From Variovorax paradoxus (GTDB taxonomy: Bacteria > Pseudomonadota > Gammaproteobacteria > Burkholderiales > Burkholderiaceae_C): a stretch of 64,000 nt of DNA. The number at the start of each line of letters is the position of its first letter. The first letter of the stretch is position 1. A program made the translations under genes and the position numbers. This document shows, piece after piece, positions 1 to 7,961 of the stretch. The stretch lies in NCBI RefSeq assembly GCF_009755665.1, contig NZ_CP046622.1:5273001-5337000 (forward strand), read 5' to 3'. A model generated the notes under the pieces. The model was not told the DNA's origin. It worked only from the letters and a program-made list of their open reading frames with translations, and ran no database searches.

Positions 1-748
1 GGTGCTGAAGGGCGTTTCGCTCACAGTGCCCGAGGGCGGAATCGTGGCGCTGCTCGGCGGCAACGGCGCGGGCAAGACGACCACGCTGCGCGCCGTGAGC
101 AACCTGCTCGCGGGCGAACGCGGCGCGGTGACCAAGGGCACCATCGAATTGCGCGGCGAGCGAATCGAGGCGCTCTCGCCCTCCGAACTGGTGAAGCGCG
201 GGCTCATCCAGGTGATGGAAGGCCGCCACTGCTTCGCTCACCTGACGATCGAGGAAAACCTGATGACGGGGGCCTACACGCGCACCGACGGCAAGGCGGC
301 GGTGCAACAGACGCTGGAGAAGGTGTATGCGTACTTCCCGCGCCTGAAGACGCGGCGCACATCGCAGGCGGCGTATACCTCAGGCGGCGAGCAGCAGATG
401 TGCGCCATCGGCCGCGCGCTGATGGCCAACCCGACGATGGTGCTGCTGGACGAACCCTCGATGGGCCTGGCGCCGCAGATCGTGGAGGAGGTGTTCGAGA
501 TCGTGAAAGACCTGAACACCAAGGAGCGCGTGACCTTTCTGCTGGCCGAGCAGAACACCAACATGGCGCTGCGCTATGCCGACTACGGCTACATCCTGGA
601 GAACGGCCGCATCGTGATGGACGGCGAGGCCAAGAGCCTGCGCGAGAACGAGGACGTGAAGGAGTTCTACCTTGGCGTCGGCGGTGCGGACCGGAAGAGT
701 TTCCGCGACGTGAAGAGCTACAAGCGGCGCAAGAGGTGGCTGGCGTGA
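1..748 (+). CDS. ABC transporter ATP-binding protein, LivF (branched-chain amino acid) type, 5'-truncated by window edge
   Basis: ATPase subunit of a high-affinity amino-acid-type (HAAT) importer, acting on the cytoplasmic face. The Walker A loop (GGNGAGKTTT) lies near residue 20, an ABC signature variant (TSGGEQQ) near 127 and Walker B (MVLLDEPSMGLAP) near 147. The compact, single-domain architecture with a short insert before the signature is LivF-like. The first codon visible is in frame but not a credible start, so the true N-terminus lies upstream of the window. The basic C-terminal tail (KSYKRRKRW) is longer than in E. coli LivF. The adjacent CoA ligase suggests an organic or aromatic acid substrate rather than leucine; this is inference. 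Confidence 0.9.
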   Translation, partial: VLKGVSLTVPEGGIVALLGGNGAGKTTTLRAVSNLLAGERGAVTKGTIELRGERIEALSPSELVKRGLIQVMEGRHCFAHLTIEENLMTGAYTRTDGKAAVQQTLEKVYAYFPRLKTRRTSQAAYTSGGEQQMCAIGRALMANPTMVLLDEPSMGLAPQIVEEVFEIVKDLNTKERVTFLLAEQNTNMALRYADYGYILENGRIVMDGEAKSLRENEDVKEFYLGVGGADRKSFRDVKSYKRRKRWLA

Positions 749-799
749 AGCCCTGTCGTGGTTTGGGGTGCTCCTGTTCAGGGGGCGCACCCGCCGACG

Positions 800-1010
800 G
801 GGTACCTTTCTCCGCGAATGTCCCCCGGCCTGCGGCCTCCTCCTTTATTTCGCTGCGCAAGGCCCCCCATCGACGTGCGCGTTATGAGCGATGGTCGTTG
901 ATCGGCCGCACACCAACAGCGTGCCCAAGTGCACAGGGCATCGGGTGCTCCGCGCAGCGAAATAAAGGAGGAGCCCGAAGGGCGGGGGACATTCGCGGAG
1001 GGGAGTACCC
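800..1010. repeat. 59-bp imperfect inverted repeat with a 93-nt centre, filling the 749-1101 intergenic gap
   Basis: The arms are 800-858 and 952-1010. Each is 59 nt, and by hand count they match as reverse complements at 52 of 59 positions. The mismatches sit in two small clusters, and long stretches such as CTCCGCGAATGTCCCCCG and CTCCTTTATTTCGCTGCGC are perfectly conserved. No gene is visible in the 353-nt gap that holds it. The structure resembles a palindromic intergenic repeat family rather than an insertion sequence, because there is no transposase frame. As RNA it could form a long hairpin between the ABC gene and the CoA ligase. Confidence 0.85.
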
Positions 1011-1101
1011 GGTGGCCTTTGCACAAGCCCTGAAGGCTCCCGCACAGCGCCCGCAAACCAGCCTCACGGAATAACAGAACTGAAAGATGAAGGGTACGGA
1101 C

Positions 1102-2349
1102 ATGACCGACCACTACGACAAGCTAGAAATCCGTGACCCCGCCGAACGCGAACGCGACCTCCTGGCCGCGTTGCCGAAGCAGATTGCACAGGCCCAGACC
1201 GCCGCGCCCGCCTTCGCAAAGATCCTCGACGGCGTAAGGCCCGCCGACATCACCACACGCGAAGCACTCGCCAGGCTGCCCGTCACGCGCAAGACCGAAC
1301 TGCTCGAACTGCAGAAGCAGCGCCGCGCCGATGACCCCTTCGGCGGCTTCTCGACCATCGGCCGCGGCACCCGCATGCCCCGCGTGTTCGCAAGCCCCGG
1401 CACCATCTACGAGCCCGAAGGCGAAGCGCGCGACTACTGGCGCACCGCGCGCGCATTGCATGCGGCCGGCTTTCGCACCGGCGAGCTCATTCACAACAGC
1501 TTCAGCTATCACATGACACCGGCCGGCTCCATCATGGAGAGCGGCGCGCGCGCTATGGGCTGCACCGTGTTTGCGGGCGGCACCGGCCAGACCGAGCAGC
1601 AGCTCGAGGCCATGGTCGACCTGAAGCCCGAAGGCTACGCGGGCACACCGAGCTTCCTGAAGATCTTGCTCGAAAAAGCCGAAGAGAAAGGCTTGAAGCT
1701 GCCTTCGCTCACCAAGGCCCTTGTCTCCGGCGAAGCCTTTCCGCCCAGCCTGCACGACTGGATTGCCGCGCACGGCGTCAAGGGCACCCAGTGCTATGCC
1801 ACCGCCGACCTTGGCCTGATTGCTTATGAGACCAGCGCGCGCGAAGGCCTGGTGATCGACGAAGGCGTGCTGGTCGAGATCGTGCGCCCCGGCACCGGAG
1901 ACCCCGTGCCCGACGGTGAAGTGGGCGAGATCGTGGTGACCACCTTCAACCCCGACTATCCGCTGGTGCGCTTCGGCACCGGAGACCTCTCCGCAGTGCT
2001 TGCGGGCACCTGCTCCACGGGCCGCACCAACAAGCGCATCAAGGGCTGGCTCGGCCGCGCCGACCAGACCACCAAGGTGCGCGGCATGTTCGTGCATCCT
2101 TCGCAGGTGGCCGAGATCGTGCGGCGCTTTCCGGAGATCGTGCGCGCGCGCCTCGTGGTGTCGGGCGAAATGGGCGACGACCAGATGACCTTCAGGCTCG
2201 AATGCGCCGGCGCGCCGGCCGGGCTCGATGCGCGCATTGCCGATGCGGTGCGCGAAGTGACCAAGCTGCGCGGCACCATCGAGCTGGTGGCGCCCGGCAC
2301 GCTGCCGAACGACGGCAAGGTGATCGAGGACGCGCGCAGCTACAAGTAG
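1102..2349 (+). CDS. Phenylacetate-CoA ligase family (PaaK-like) AMP-forming ligase
   Basis: Predicted to activate a carboxylic acid to its CoA thioester with ATP, by way of an acyl-adenylate, in the cytoplasm. The length (415 aa) and motifs match the compact PaaK family: a phosphate-binding loop variant (FASPGTIYEPEG), TPSFLKILLEKAEEKG, a YATADLGLIAYE adenine-pocket segment, RFGTGDLS, and a C-terminal WLGRADQTTKVRGMFVHP hinge. The loop lacks the usual SSGTTG sequence, as is common in uncharacterised PaaK paralogues next to liv genes. ATG 1102 was preferred over ATG 1087 because GAAGGGT precedes it at a usable distance and the N-terminus MTDHYDKLE fits the family. Substrate unknown. It probably works with the upstream importer. 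Confidence 0.85.
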   Translation: MTDHYDKLEIRDPAERERDLLAALPKQIAQAQTAAPAFAKILDGVRPADITTREALARLPVTRKTELLELQKQRRADDPFGGFSTIGRGTRMPRVFASPGTIYEPEGEARDYWRTARALHAAGFRTGELIHNSFSYHMTPAGSIMESGARAMGCTVFAGGTGQTEQQLEAMVDLKPEGYAGTPSFLKILLEKAEEKGLKLPSLTKALVSGEAFPPSLHDWIAAHGVKGTQCYATADLGLIAYETSAREGLVIDEGVLVEIVRPGTGDPVPDGEVGEIVVTTFNPDYPLVRFGTGDLSAVLAGTCSTGRTNKRIKGWLGRADQTTKVRGMFVHPSQVAEIVRRFPEIVRARLVVSGEMGDDQMTFRLECAGAPAGLDARIADAVREVTKLRGTIELVAPGTLPNDGKVIEDARSYK

Positions 2350-3347
2350 CGGCGGTAGAAGCGCCGCGTGATGACGCGCACCAGCACCACCAGCAGCACA
2401 AGGTAGACCGCCGCCATTGCAATGGCGAGCATCAACAGGTTGCCGTCGCTGCTGCGGCCCAAAAAGCTCACGCTGGCAACCCACACCAGCCCGCCGACCG
2501 CGAGGGCAATGCAGACCGCCTGCAGCACGGCAAAAGCCGTGGCCGCCGCTGCCACAGCCCTGAAGGGACGAGCTTGCACGGGCGCCGGTGCGGCGCCTAG
2601 CCATGCGCCCCAGAACGCCAGCCCATAGACCAGCAGCGGCACCGCGAACCAGCCGAGAAGAAGCGGCAGCAGGTCGGCGTCCCTCGACGTGTCGACCCAG
2701 CCGCTCGCGACGTTGCCGATCCACATCTGCAGCGAGACGAATATCGCGGCGATCACGAGCGCCACCGCGCGGCGCGTCGATGCCGCGGCAGCGGGCGTTT
2801 CATCCTCGATGACCATGCCGCGCTCGCGCAGCGCGAAACGGGCGGCAAGCCACACGCCCGCAACGAGAACCATCATCTGGATGACCGACTGGACCAGCAT
2901 CGACACGGCCATGATCGAGCGCAGGCCATACATGTCGACCGTCTCGTGCAGCGAGCCGCCCGGCATGAAGAGCACCTGTGCCTGGTAGAACAGCGGCGTC
3001 AATGCAAGCGCGTTGACGACCATCGTCGGCAGGAACACGGCGGCAAAGCGGCTCCCGGGGCTGCGAAGCTGCGCAATACGGGCCGCGCCGCGCTCGTCGA
3101 GCGCCTTGCGCGCATGGCACCACGCCAGCGTGGCGGCCAGCAGCCACACCGTGGCAACGCGGGACAGCAGTGGAACCCACACGCCCGGCTGCGCGTACAC
3201 GCTGCGCATCTGCTCGCTGTGAGGCGACGAGGGCAGCAACTGCACCGTCATGTTCACGATGAAGAGGGCCGCATCGATCGCCACCACGATCCATGCGAAG
3301 TCCCAAGGCAGGCGCTGCGCGCGCTCGAAAGATGAGGATGCCGCCAT
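2340..3347 (-). CDS. Integral membrane protein of unknown function
   Basis: A 335-residue protein with about eight hydrophobic segments (roughly 17-38, 57-77, 101-122, 143-168, 192-211, 227-251, 263-291, 304-325) and a basic C-terminus (RRFYRRYL). No family motif is recognised; the overall look is of a YIP1-like or DUF-type inner membrane protein. The start at MAASSSFERAQ was chosen because the longer frame upstream is Arg-rich and unlike a membrane protein N-terminus. The 3' end overlaps the last codons of the convergent CoA ligase by 10 nt. Confidence 0.65.
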   Translation of the reverse strand: MAASSSFERAQRLPWDFAWIVVAIDAALFIVNMTVQLLPSSPHSEQMRSVYAQPGVWVPLLSRVATVWLLAATLAWCHARKALDERGAARIAQLRSPGSRFAAVFLPTMVVNALALTPLFYQAQVLFMPGGSLHETVDMYGLRSIMAVSMLVQSVIQMMVLVAGVWLAARFALRERGMVIEDETPAAAASTRRAVALVIAAIFVSLQMWIGNVASGWVDTSRDADLLPLLLGWFAVPLLVYGLAFWGAWLGAAPAPVQARPFRAVAAAATAFAVLQAVCIALAVGGLVWVASVSFLGRSSDGNLLMLAIAMAAVYLVLLVVLVRVITRRFYRRYL

Positions 3348-3473
3348 ACGATAGGAATACTTTCGCCTTGATGAACCCGTCGCCCGGCGTGCACGGCCGG
3401 GCGATTCGAAAACGGCGAGCGTACCGGAAGGCGGAGGCAATCCGGAGACCGCGCGATGTGCGCGTACTTGGGC

Positions 3474-4592
3474 TCAGTGCGCGAGCGCGGCCTCGGCCTC
3501 TTCGGGTGCGGGCCCCACGTACACCGATTGCGGCCGGATCAGCCGCCCCTTCTTCACCTGCTCGCGCGCATGCGCGACCCATCCGCTCACACGGCCTGCC
3601 GCGAACACGCAGGTGAAGCTCTCGCGGCCGAAGCCGAGGGCTTCGAGCAGCAGCGCGGTGTAGAACTCCACATTGGTCTCCAGCGCGCGATCGGGCTTCT
3701 TCTCGCGTAGGATCGCGAGGGCCGCCTTCTCGGCAGCCTCTGCCAGTTCGAAGCGCGCCGCATTGACGCCGCCATCGACACTCAAACGTTGCAGCGCCCC
3801 CTTGAGCGCATCGGCACGCGGATCGCGCACGCGGTAGATGCGGTGGCCGAAGCCCATCAGCCGCTGGCCGTCGGCCACAGCCTCTTCGAGCCAGGCACGG
3901 GCATTGGCCGCGGTGCCGATGGCGTCCAGCGCATCGAGCACCGGGCCCGGCGCACCGCCATGCAGCGGCCCCTTGAGCGCGCTGATGCCGGCCAGTACTG
4001 CCGACGCAAGCCCCGCGCCGGTCGAAGCCACCACGCGCGCCGCAAAGGTCGACGCGTTCAGGCCGTGATCGCAGACGGTGACCAGGTAGGTGTCGAGCGC
4101 GGCGACCTGCGCCTCGGCGGGTGCGCGGCCGTGCAACATGCGAAGCATGTCGGCGGCTTGCGGCAGTGTTTCGTCGGGTGCGAGCGCCTGCGCGCCCAGC
4201 CGCCAGCGCATCACCGCCGCGGTGTAGACCGCAGGCGCCGCCACCAGCCGCAGCGCGGTCGCCAGGTCGTCGCCGTCGGGCAAGCGCGCGAGCAGGGCGC
4301 GAACCGCTTCGACGGGCGGCAGCTTGCGCAGCATGGCATCGTCGCTCGGCTGCAGCCGCTCGAAGGCCTCGCAGCGTGCACGGCCCAGCCCTGCACGCAG
4401 GCCGGCCGAGTCGGGGAGCTTGTCGAAGAAGCCCTGGAACAGCAGCGCCACCGCGTCTTCGTAGCGCCAGTGCTGCGCGATTTCATCGAGTTCATGGCCG
4501 CGGATCACCAGCCGGCCGGCCGCGCCGTCCACTTCGGACAACACCGTGTGCGCAGCCACCACGCCTTCGAGGCCGCCATCTTCGTCTTTCAT
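3474..4592 (-). CDS. Citrate synthase family protein (Asp-to-Glu variant)
   Basis: A 372-residue member of the citrate/2-methylcitrate synthase fold, which condenses acetyl- or propionyl-CoA with an oxoacid. Conserved pieces are DHGLNASTFAARV (175-187), GPLHGG with the first catalytic His at 211, MGFGHRIY with the second His at 250, and NVEFYTALLLEALG at 307-320. In canonical enzymes the third catalytic residue is Asp in the motif NVDF; here it reads Glu309, so activity or substrate may differ. It is shorter than GltA (about 430 aa). AAGGAG lies 8 nt before the ATG. It is transcribed divergently from a second, DNA-binding-domain-fused paralogue, with 77 nt between them. It is not the housekeeping gltA by context. 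Confidence 0.85.
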   Translation of the reverse strand: MKDEDGGLEGVVAAHTVLSEVDGAAGRLVIRGHELDEIAQHWRYEDAVALLFQGFFDKLPDSAGLRAGLGRARCEAFERLQPSDDAMLRKLPPVEAVRALLARLPDGDDLATALRLVAAPAVYTAAVMRWRLGAQALAPDETLPQAADMLRMLHGRAPAEAQVAALDTYLVTVCDHGLNASTFAARVVASTGAGLASAVLAGISALKGPLHGGAPGPVLDALDAIGTAANARAWLEEAVADGQRLMGFGHRIYRVRDPRADALKGALQRLSVDGGVNAARFELAEAAEKAALAILREKKPDRALETNVEFYTALLLEALGFGRESFTCVFAAGRVSGWVAHAREQVKKGRLIRPQSVYVGPAPEEAEAALAH

Positions 4593-4638
4593 TCCTTGTG
4601 CTCCTTGATGAGATGGTGTTCATTCTGTCGGCGCTAAT

Positions 4639-4650
4639 ATTGACGTCAAT
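4639..4650. promoter_or_regulatory. Perfect 12-bp palindrome between divergent citrate-synthase-like genes (candidate operator)
   Basis: ATTGACGTCAAT is a perfect palindrome in the 77-nt shared promoter region. It contains a TTGACG -35-like hexamer on both strands, so a bound regulator could control both genes. The obvious candidate ligand-binding regulator is the HTH-fused citrate synthase encoded at 4670. The role is inferred. Confidence 0.5.
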
Positions 4651-4669
4651 CTTGATTTATTCCATCAAC

Positions 4670-5836
4670 ATGACCAAACCACCGCTCTGGCTGCCCGCCG
4701 CCGAGGCGCTCGAACTGATGCAGGTGCGGCCGCAAACGCTCTACGCGAGCGTGAGCCGCGGCCGCATCCGCGCCAAGCCCGACGCGGCGGACCCGCGCCG
4801 CAGCCTCTATCACCGCGACGACGTGCAGCGCATTGCCGCGCGCACCCGCGGGCGGCGCAGCAGCGAAGCGGTGGCAAGCGAAGCCATCCAATGGGGCGAG
4901 CCGGTGCTGCCCTCCGGCGTGTCGACAGTGGCTGGAGGACGGCTCTGGTACCGCGGGCAGGACGCCTGCCTGCTGGCGGAACATGCAATGCTCGAAGACG
5001 TGGCGGGCCTGCTGTGGGAGAGCGCACCGACGCGCTTCGCCTGCACCGAGCCGTCGCCGGTGGACGGCACAAGACAAGCGACACCCCTGCAGGCCGGACT
5101 GCTCGCACTCGCGGCACGCGCAGCGGTCGATCCGCCCTCGCGCGGCCGTTCGCGCGCGGTGCTGCAGGCCGAGGCAGCGGAAGCGATCGGCACGCTCGCC
5201 GACGCACTGCTGGGCGCGGCCTCTCCCGCCGCGCTGCCCTTGCATGCGCGGCTTGCCGCGGCCTGGCGCCGCCCCAAAGCGGCCGATGCATTGCGCCGCG
5301 CGCTGGTGCTGATGGCCGATCACGAACTCAACGCATCCACCTTCGCGGCGCGTGTGACCGCATCGACCGGCGCTTCGATGGCGGCGTGCCTGCTCACCGG
5401 TCTTTCGACACTGACTGGTCCGTTGCATGGCGGCGCCGCGGCAGCGGTTCAGGCGCTGGTGCGTAGTGCCGCCGCATCGGGCAGCGAGGCCGCGGTGCGC
5501 GAGTGGCTCGCGCACGACCGGCCGCTCGCGGCTTTCGGGCATCCGCTGTATCCGCAAGGCGATGCGCGCTGTGCGGCGCTGCTCGCGGGCATCGAGCTTC
5601 CGCCCGTGTTCGCGGAGTTGCGTGCCACCGGCGAAAGGCTGCTGGGCGAAGCGGTGAACATCGACTTCGCACTGGTCGCGATGGCCGCCGTGTACAAACT
5701 GCCGCCCGATGCGCCGTTGACGCTGTTCGCGCTCGCGCGCACTGTCGGCTGGACGGCCCACGTGCTCGAACAGCAGGCCACAGGGCAGTTGATAAGGCCG
5801 CGTGCGCGCTACACGGGGCCGGAGTTCACGCGCTGA
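4670..5836 (+). CDS. Citrate synthase-like protein with N-terminal helix-turn-helix
   Basis: A 388-residue protein. Residues about 5-58 form an excisionase/MerR-like helix-turn-helix (WLPAAEALELMQVRPQTLYA, then a wing ending YHRDDVQRI). Residues 70-388 form a citrate synthase domain with the full catalytic set visible: His253 in GPLHGG, His291 in AAFGHPLY and Asp332 in VNIDFA. The fusion is known among proteobacterial citrate synthase paralogues. It suggests either a metabolite-sensing transcription factor or an enzyme with a DNA or partner-binding head. ATG 4670 was chosen because the frame upstream is low-complexity antisense of the neighbour. The protein is divergent from, and paralogous to, the gene at 3474-4592. 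Confidence 0.85.
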   Translation: MTKPPLWLPAAEALELMQVRPQTLYASVSRGRIRAKPDAADPRRSLYHRDDVQRIAARTRGRRSSEAVASEAIQWGEPVLPSGVSTVAGGRLWYRGQDACLLAEHAMLEDVAGLLWESAPTRFACTEPSPVDGTRQATPLQAGLLALAARAAVDPPSRGRSRAVLQAEAAEAIGTLADALLGAASPAALPLHARLAAAWRRPKAADALRRALVLMADHELNASTFAARVTASTGASMAACLLTGLSTLTGPLHGGAAAAVQALVRSAAASGSEAAVREWLAHDRPLAAFGHPLYPQGDARCAALLAGIELPPVFAELRATGERLLGEAVNIDFALVAMAAVYKLPPDAPLTLFALARTVGWTAHVLEQQATGQLIRPRARYTGPEFTR

Positions 5837-5860
5837 ACATCGGCGCCGTTTCAGCTTGCA

Positions 5861-6430
5861 TCAATGAATGGCGTCTTCGTAGGCGAGTTCGAACACCTTC
5901 GTCATCTCGCGGTTGAACGCGGGCAGGTCATCGGGTTTGCGGCTCGTCACCAGGTTCTGGTCGACCACCACTTCCTTGTCGAGCCAGTTCGCGCCGGCGT
6001 TCTGCAAGTCGGCGCGCAGCGACGGCCACGACGTCATCTTGCGGCCCTTGACGCCGTCCGCGTCGATGAGCGTCCACGGGCCATGGCAGATGGCGGCAAT
6101 GGGCTTGCCCGCTTCGACGAATGCGCGCACGAAAGCGACGGCCTGCTGGTTGATGCGCAGCGCATCGGGGTTGACGACACCGCCGGGCAAGAGCAGCGCA
6201 TCGAATTCATCTGCGTTGGCATTCTTCAGCGGCACGTCGACTTCGAAAGTGTCGGCCGGGTCGAGGTGTTTCCAGCCGCGCACGCTGCCGTCGAGCGGCG
6301 AAACGATCTGCGTCTGCGCGCCGGCGCCGTCGAGCGCCTTGCGCGGCTCGGTCATCTCGGCTTGCTCGAAGCCGTCGGACACGAGAATGGCCACCTTCAT
6401 TCCGTCGAGTGAAGAAGAAATAACGGGCAT
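5861..6430 (-). CDS. DJ-1/PfpI family type 1 glutamine amidotransferase-like protein
   Basis: A 189-residue protein of the DJ-1/PfpI/YhbO class, cytoplasmic, whose members act as deglycases, chaperones or stress proteases. The nucleophile elbow AICHGPW carries the family cysteine. FDALLLPGGVVNPDALR and VTSRKPDDLPAFNREM are the flanking family blocks. ATG 6430 was chosen: AAGGAG sits 9 nt upstream, inside the longer TTG-initiated frame, which makes the longer start unlikely. It is monocistronic. A role in carbonyl or general stress is inferred from the family. Confidence 0.9.
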   Translation of the reverse strand: MPVISSSLDGMKVAILVSDGFEQAEMTEPRKALDGAGAQTQIVSPLDGSVRGWKHLDPADTFEVDVPLKNANADEFDALLLPGGVVNPDALRINQQAVAFVRAFVEAGKPIAAICHGPWTLIDADGVKGRKMTSWPSLRADLQNAGANWLDKEVVVDQNLVTSRKPDDLPAFNREMTKVFELAYEDAIH

Positions 6431-6566
6431 GGGTGAAAACTCCTTAGACAAGAGTTCACCCTAAAGCCCGCACCCGCGGCGGGCATCGGCACTGGCCGGG
6501 TCCGCCTGTCGGACAGTTCGACAGGCGGAAAACTTCGCTTACGCTTCGGCTGCCGTCAGTTGGCAG

Positions 6567-7757
6567 TCACTTGCGGCAAGAAACCGGCAAGGCTTTTTGC
6601 GACAGGTCGTCGCCGGCCACGCAGTTCCAGGCAATGCCGTCTTCGGTGGCCGAGGGTTCCATGCGCAGCGTGCCCTTTGCCTTGGGGAGCTCCACGTCGA
6701 CCACCATGGTGTCGGTGTCGAGCGTCAGCACCGAGCCGCCGGGCAAGGCCTCGGGCGCGCCGGCGGTTGCAAGCGACTCGGGAATCTCCTGCTTCTCCTT
6801 GTAGTAGTTGCCAAGTGCTTCGCGCACCGGCGCGGCTTCGGACCAGGCCTGCGAAACCGCGGCGCGCGACTCGTAGTCCTTGTAGGCCGGCAGGGCCACC
6901 GCAGCCAGCACGCCGATGATGGCAACCACCACCAGCAGGCCCAGCGCGCCGCCGCCGGCGCGGCCGGTGTAGGGCACGAAGATCGCGAGCACATAGGCCA
7001 GCGGATTGCGGCTCGGCAACTTCGCGGCCGGGTCGATGGTGCGCGCCACGCGCTTGGTGAGCCACGGATAGCCGGCGATCAGTTCATGGAACGACGCCCA
7101 GAAACCGCTGTTGCCGGCCGATTGGTTGGCATAGCGCTGCAGGTCGACATTGCGCCATTGCTGCGCGCCGGCCGCCAGCGCCACGAGCGCGCGGGGCGCG
7201 GAGTCGGCCTGCTCGCAGCAAGCGGCGCCGTGCAGGTCGCAGGTGTATTCCTGCGCGCGCGAGTAGGCGGCGCCGAGCAACGGAATCCAGAGCACCGGTG
7301 CACGCCAGATGTGGCCCGTGAGGTGGCCGCGGCGGATATGGCCGAGCTCGTGGCCGATGTAGAAGTTGATGCCGTCGGGCTGCGCTTCCATGGCGTCGAC
7401 CACGTCGGACAGCAGCACGACGAAGTTGCGGCCGAAGAAGCGCGTGGCAAAGGCATTGAAGATGCCGTTGCCGTGCAGCAGGTAGGCCTCGGGCGGCTCC
7501 TGGATGCCGAGATAGCCGCAGCACGCCTGGAAGCGTGCATGCAGTTCAGGCAGCTGCGTGGGCGAAAGCTTGACGGCCGTGCCCTTGATCCAGGCGATGA
7601 CGGCAGATTGCGCGAACACGTAGCCGATGAAACCGAGCAGCACATAAATGAGCGCAATGCCGAACGTGCCGAGCACCAGCGCCGCCCAGACCAGAAGGCC
7701 GAGCCCGAGCGTGATGTTGCCGAGCCAGCGCTCGCGCGGATAAACCCATGGGTCCAT
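6567..7757 (-). CDS. M48 family metalloprotease fused to a type IV pilin-like C-terminal domain
   Basis: A 396-residue membrane protein. Two membrane segments (about 16-56) precede an M48 zinc protease domain with HELGH at 136-140 and the probable third zinc ligand Glu170 in RAQEYTCD. After residue 265 the sequence turns into a pilin-type hydrophobic helix (LLVVVAIIGVLAAVALPAY) followed by a DYESRAAVSQAWSEA segment and a globular tail with paired cysteines (C379, C394), exactly as in type IV major pilins. The usual prepilin cleavage motif (G-FTLIEL) is replaced by GGALGL. The start is preceded by GAGGAGGAA. It is divergent from a Bug receptor. M48 proteases handle membrane protein quality control; the role of the pilin-like tail is unknown. 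Confidence 0.85.
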   Translation of the reverse strand: MDPWVYPRERWLGNITLGLGLLVWAALVLGTFGIALIYVLLGFIGYVFAQSAVIAWIKGTAVKLSPTQLPELHARFQACCGYLGIQEPPEAYLLHGNGIFNAFATRFFGRNFVVLLSDVVDAMEAQPDGINFYIGHELGHIRRGHLTGHIWRAPVLWIPLLGAAYSRAQEYTCDLHGAACCEQADSAPRALVALAAGAQQWRNVDLQRYANQSAGNSGFWASFHELIAGYPWLTKRVARTIDPAAKLPSRNPLAYVLAIFVPYTGRAGGGALGLLVVVAIIGVLAAVALPAYKDYESRAAVSQAWSEAAPVREALGNYYKEKQEIPESLATAGAPEALPGGSVLTLDTDTMVVDVELPKAKGTLRMEPSATEDGIAWNCVAGDDLSQKALPVSCRK

Positions 7758-7961
7758 TGAAATTCCTCCTCGATGCGGCCCTGTGGCCTGCAGTGTTGTG
7801 GTTATTTTTTCGCGCCCCCTCAGGCGCGATAAGCGAGCGCGCATCATGCCCCAGGAAAGGGCGTATTTCGGGCCCACCCTAAGGGCTATTCGCTAGATGT
7901 CAGGTCGCGGTCAGCCCTTATGATCGCGGCCATTTTCAATTTCACCGTCTCCGGAGACACC

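Noticed and set aside
3474..5836. Possibility that the two citrate-synthase-like genes are the housekeeping gltA and a decayed copy
   Set aside because: Both frames are intact, both are shorter than GltA, and neither lies in the usual sdh-gltA context; they look like a dedicated pair.
6431..6451. TTG-initiated N-terminal extension of the DJ-1/PfpI protein
   Set aside because: The extension contains the AAGGAG that positions the ATG at 6430. Similar TTG extensions were rejected for dps, oxyR and tctB.
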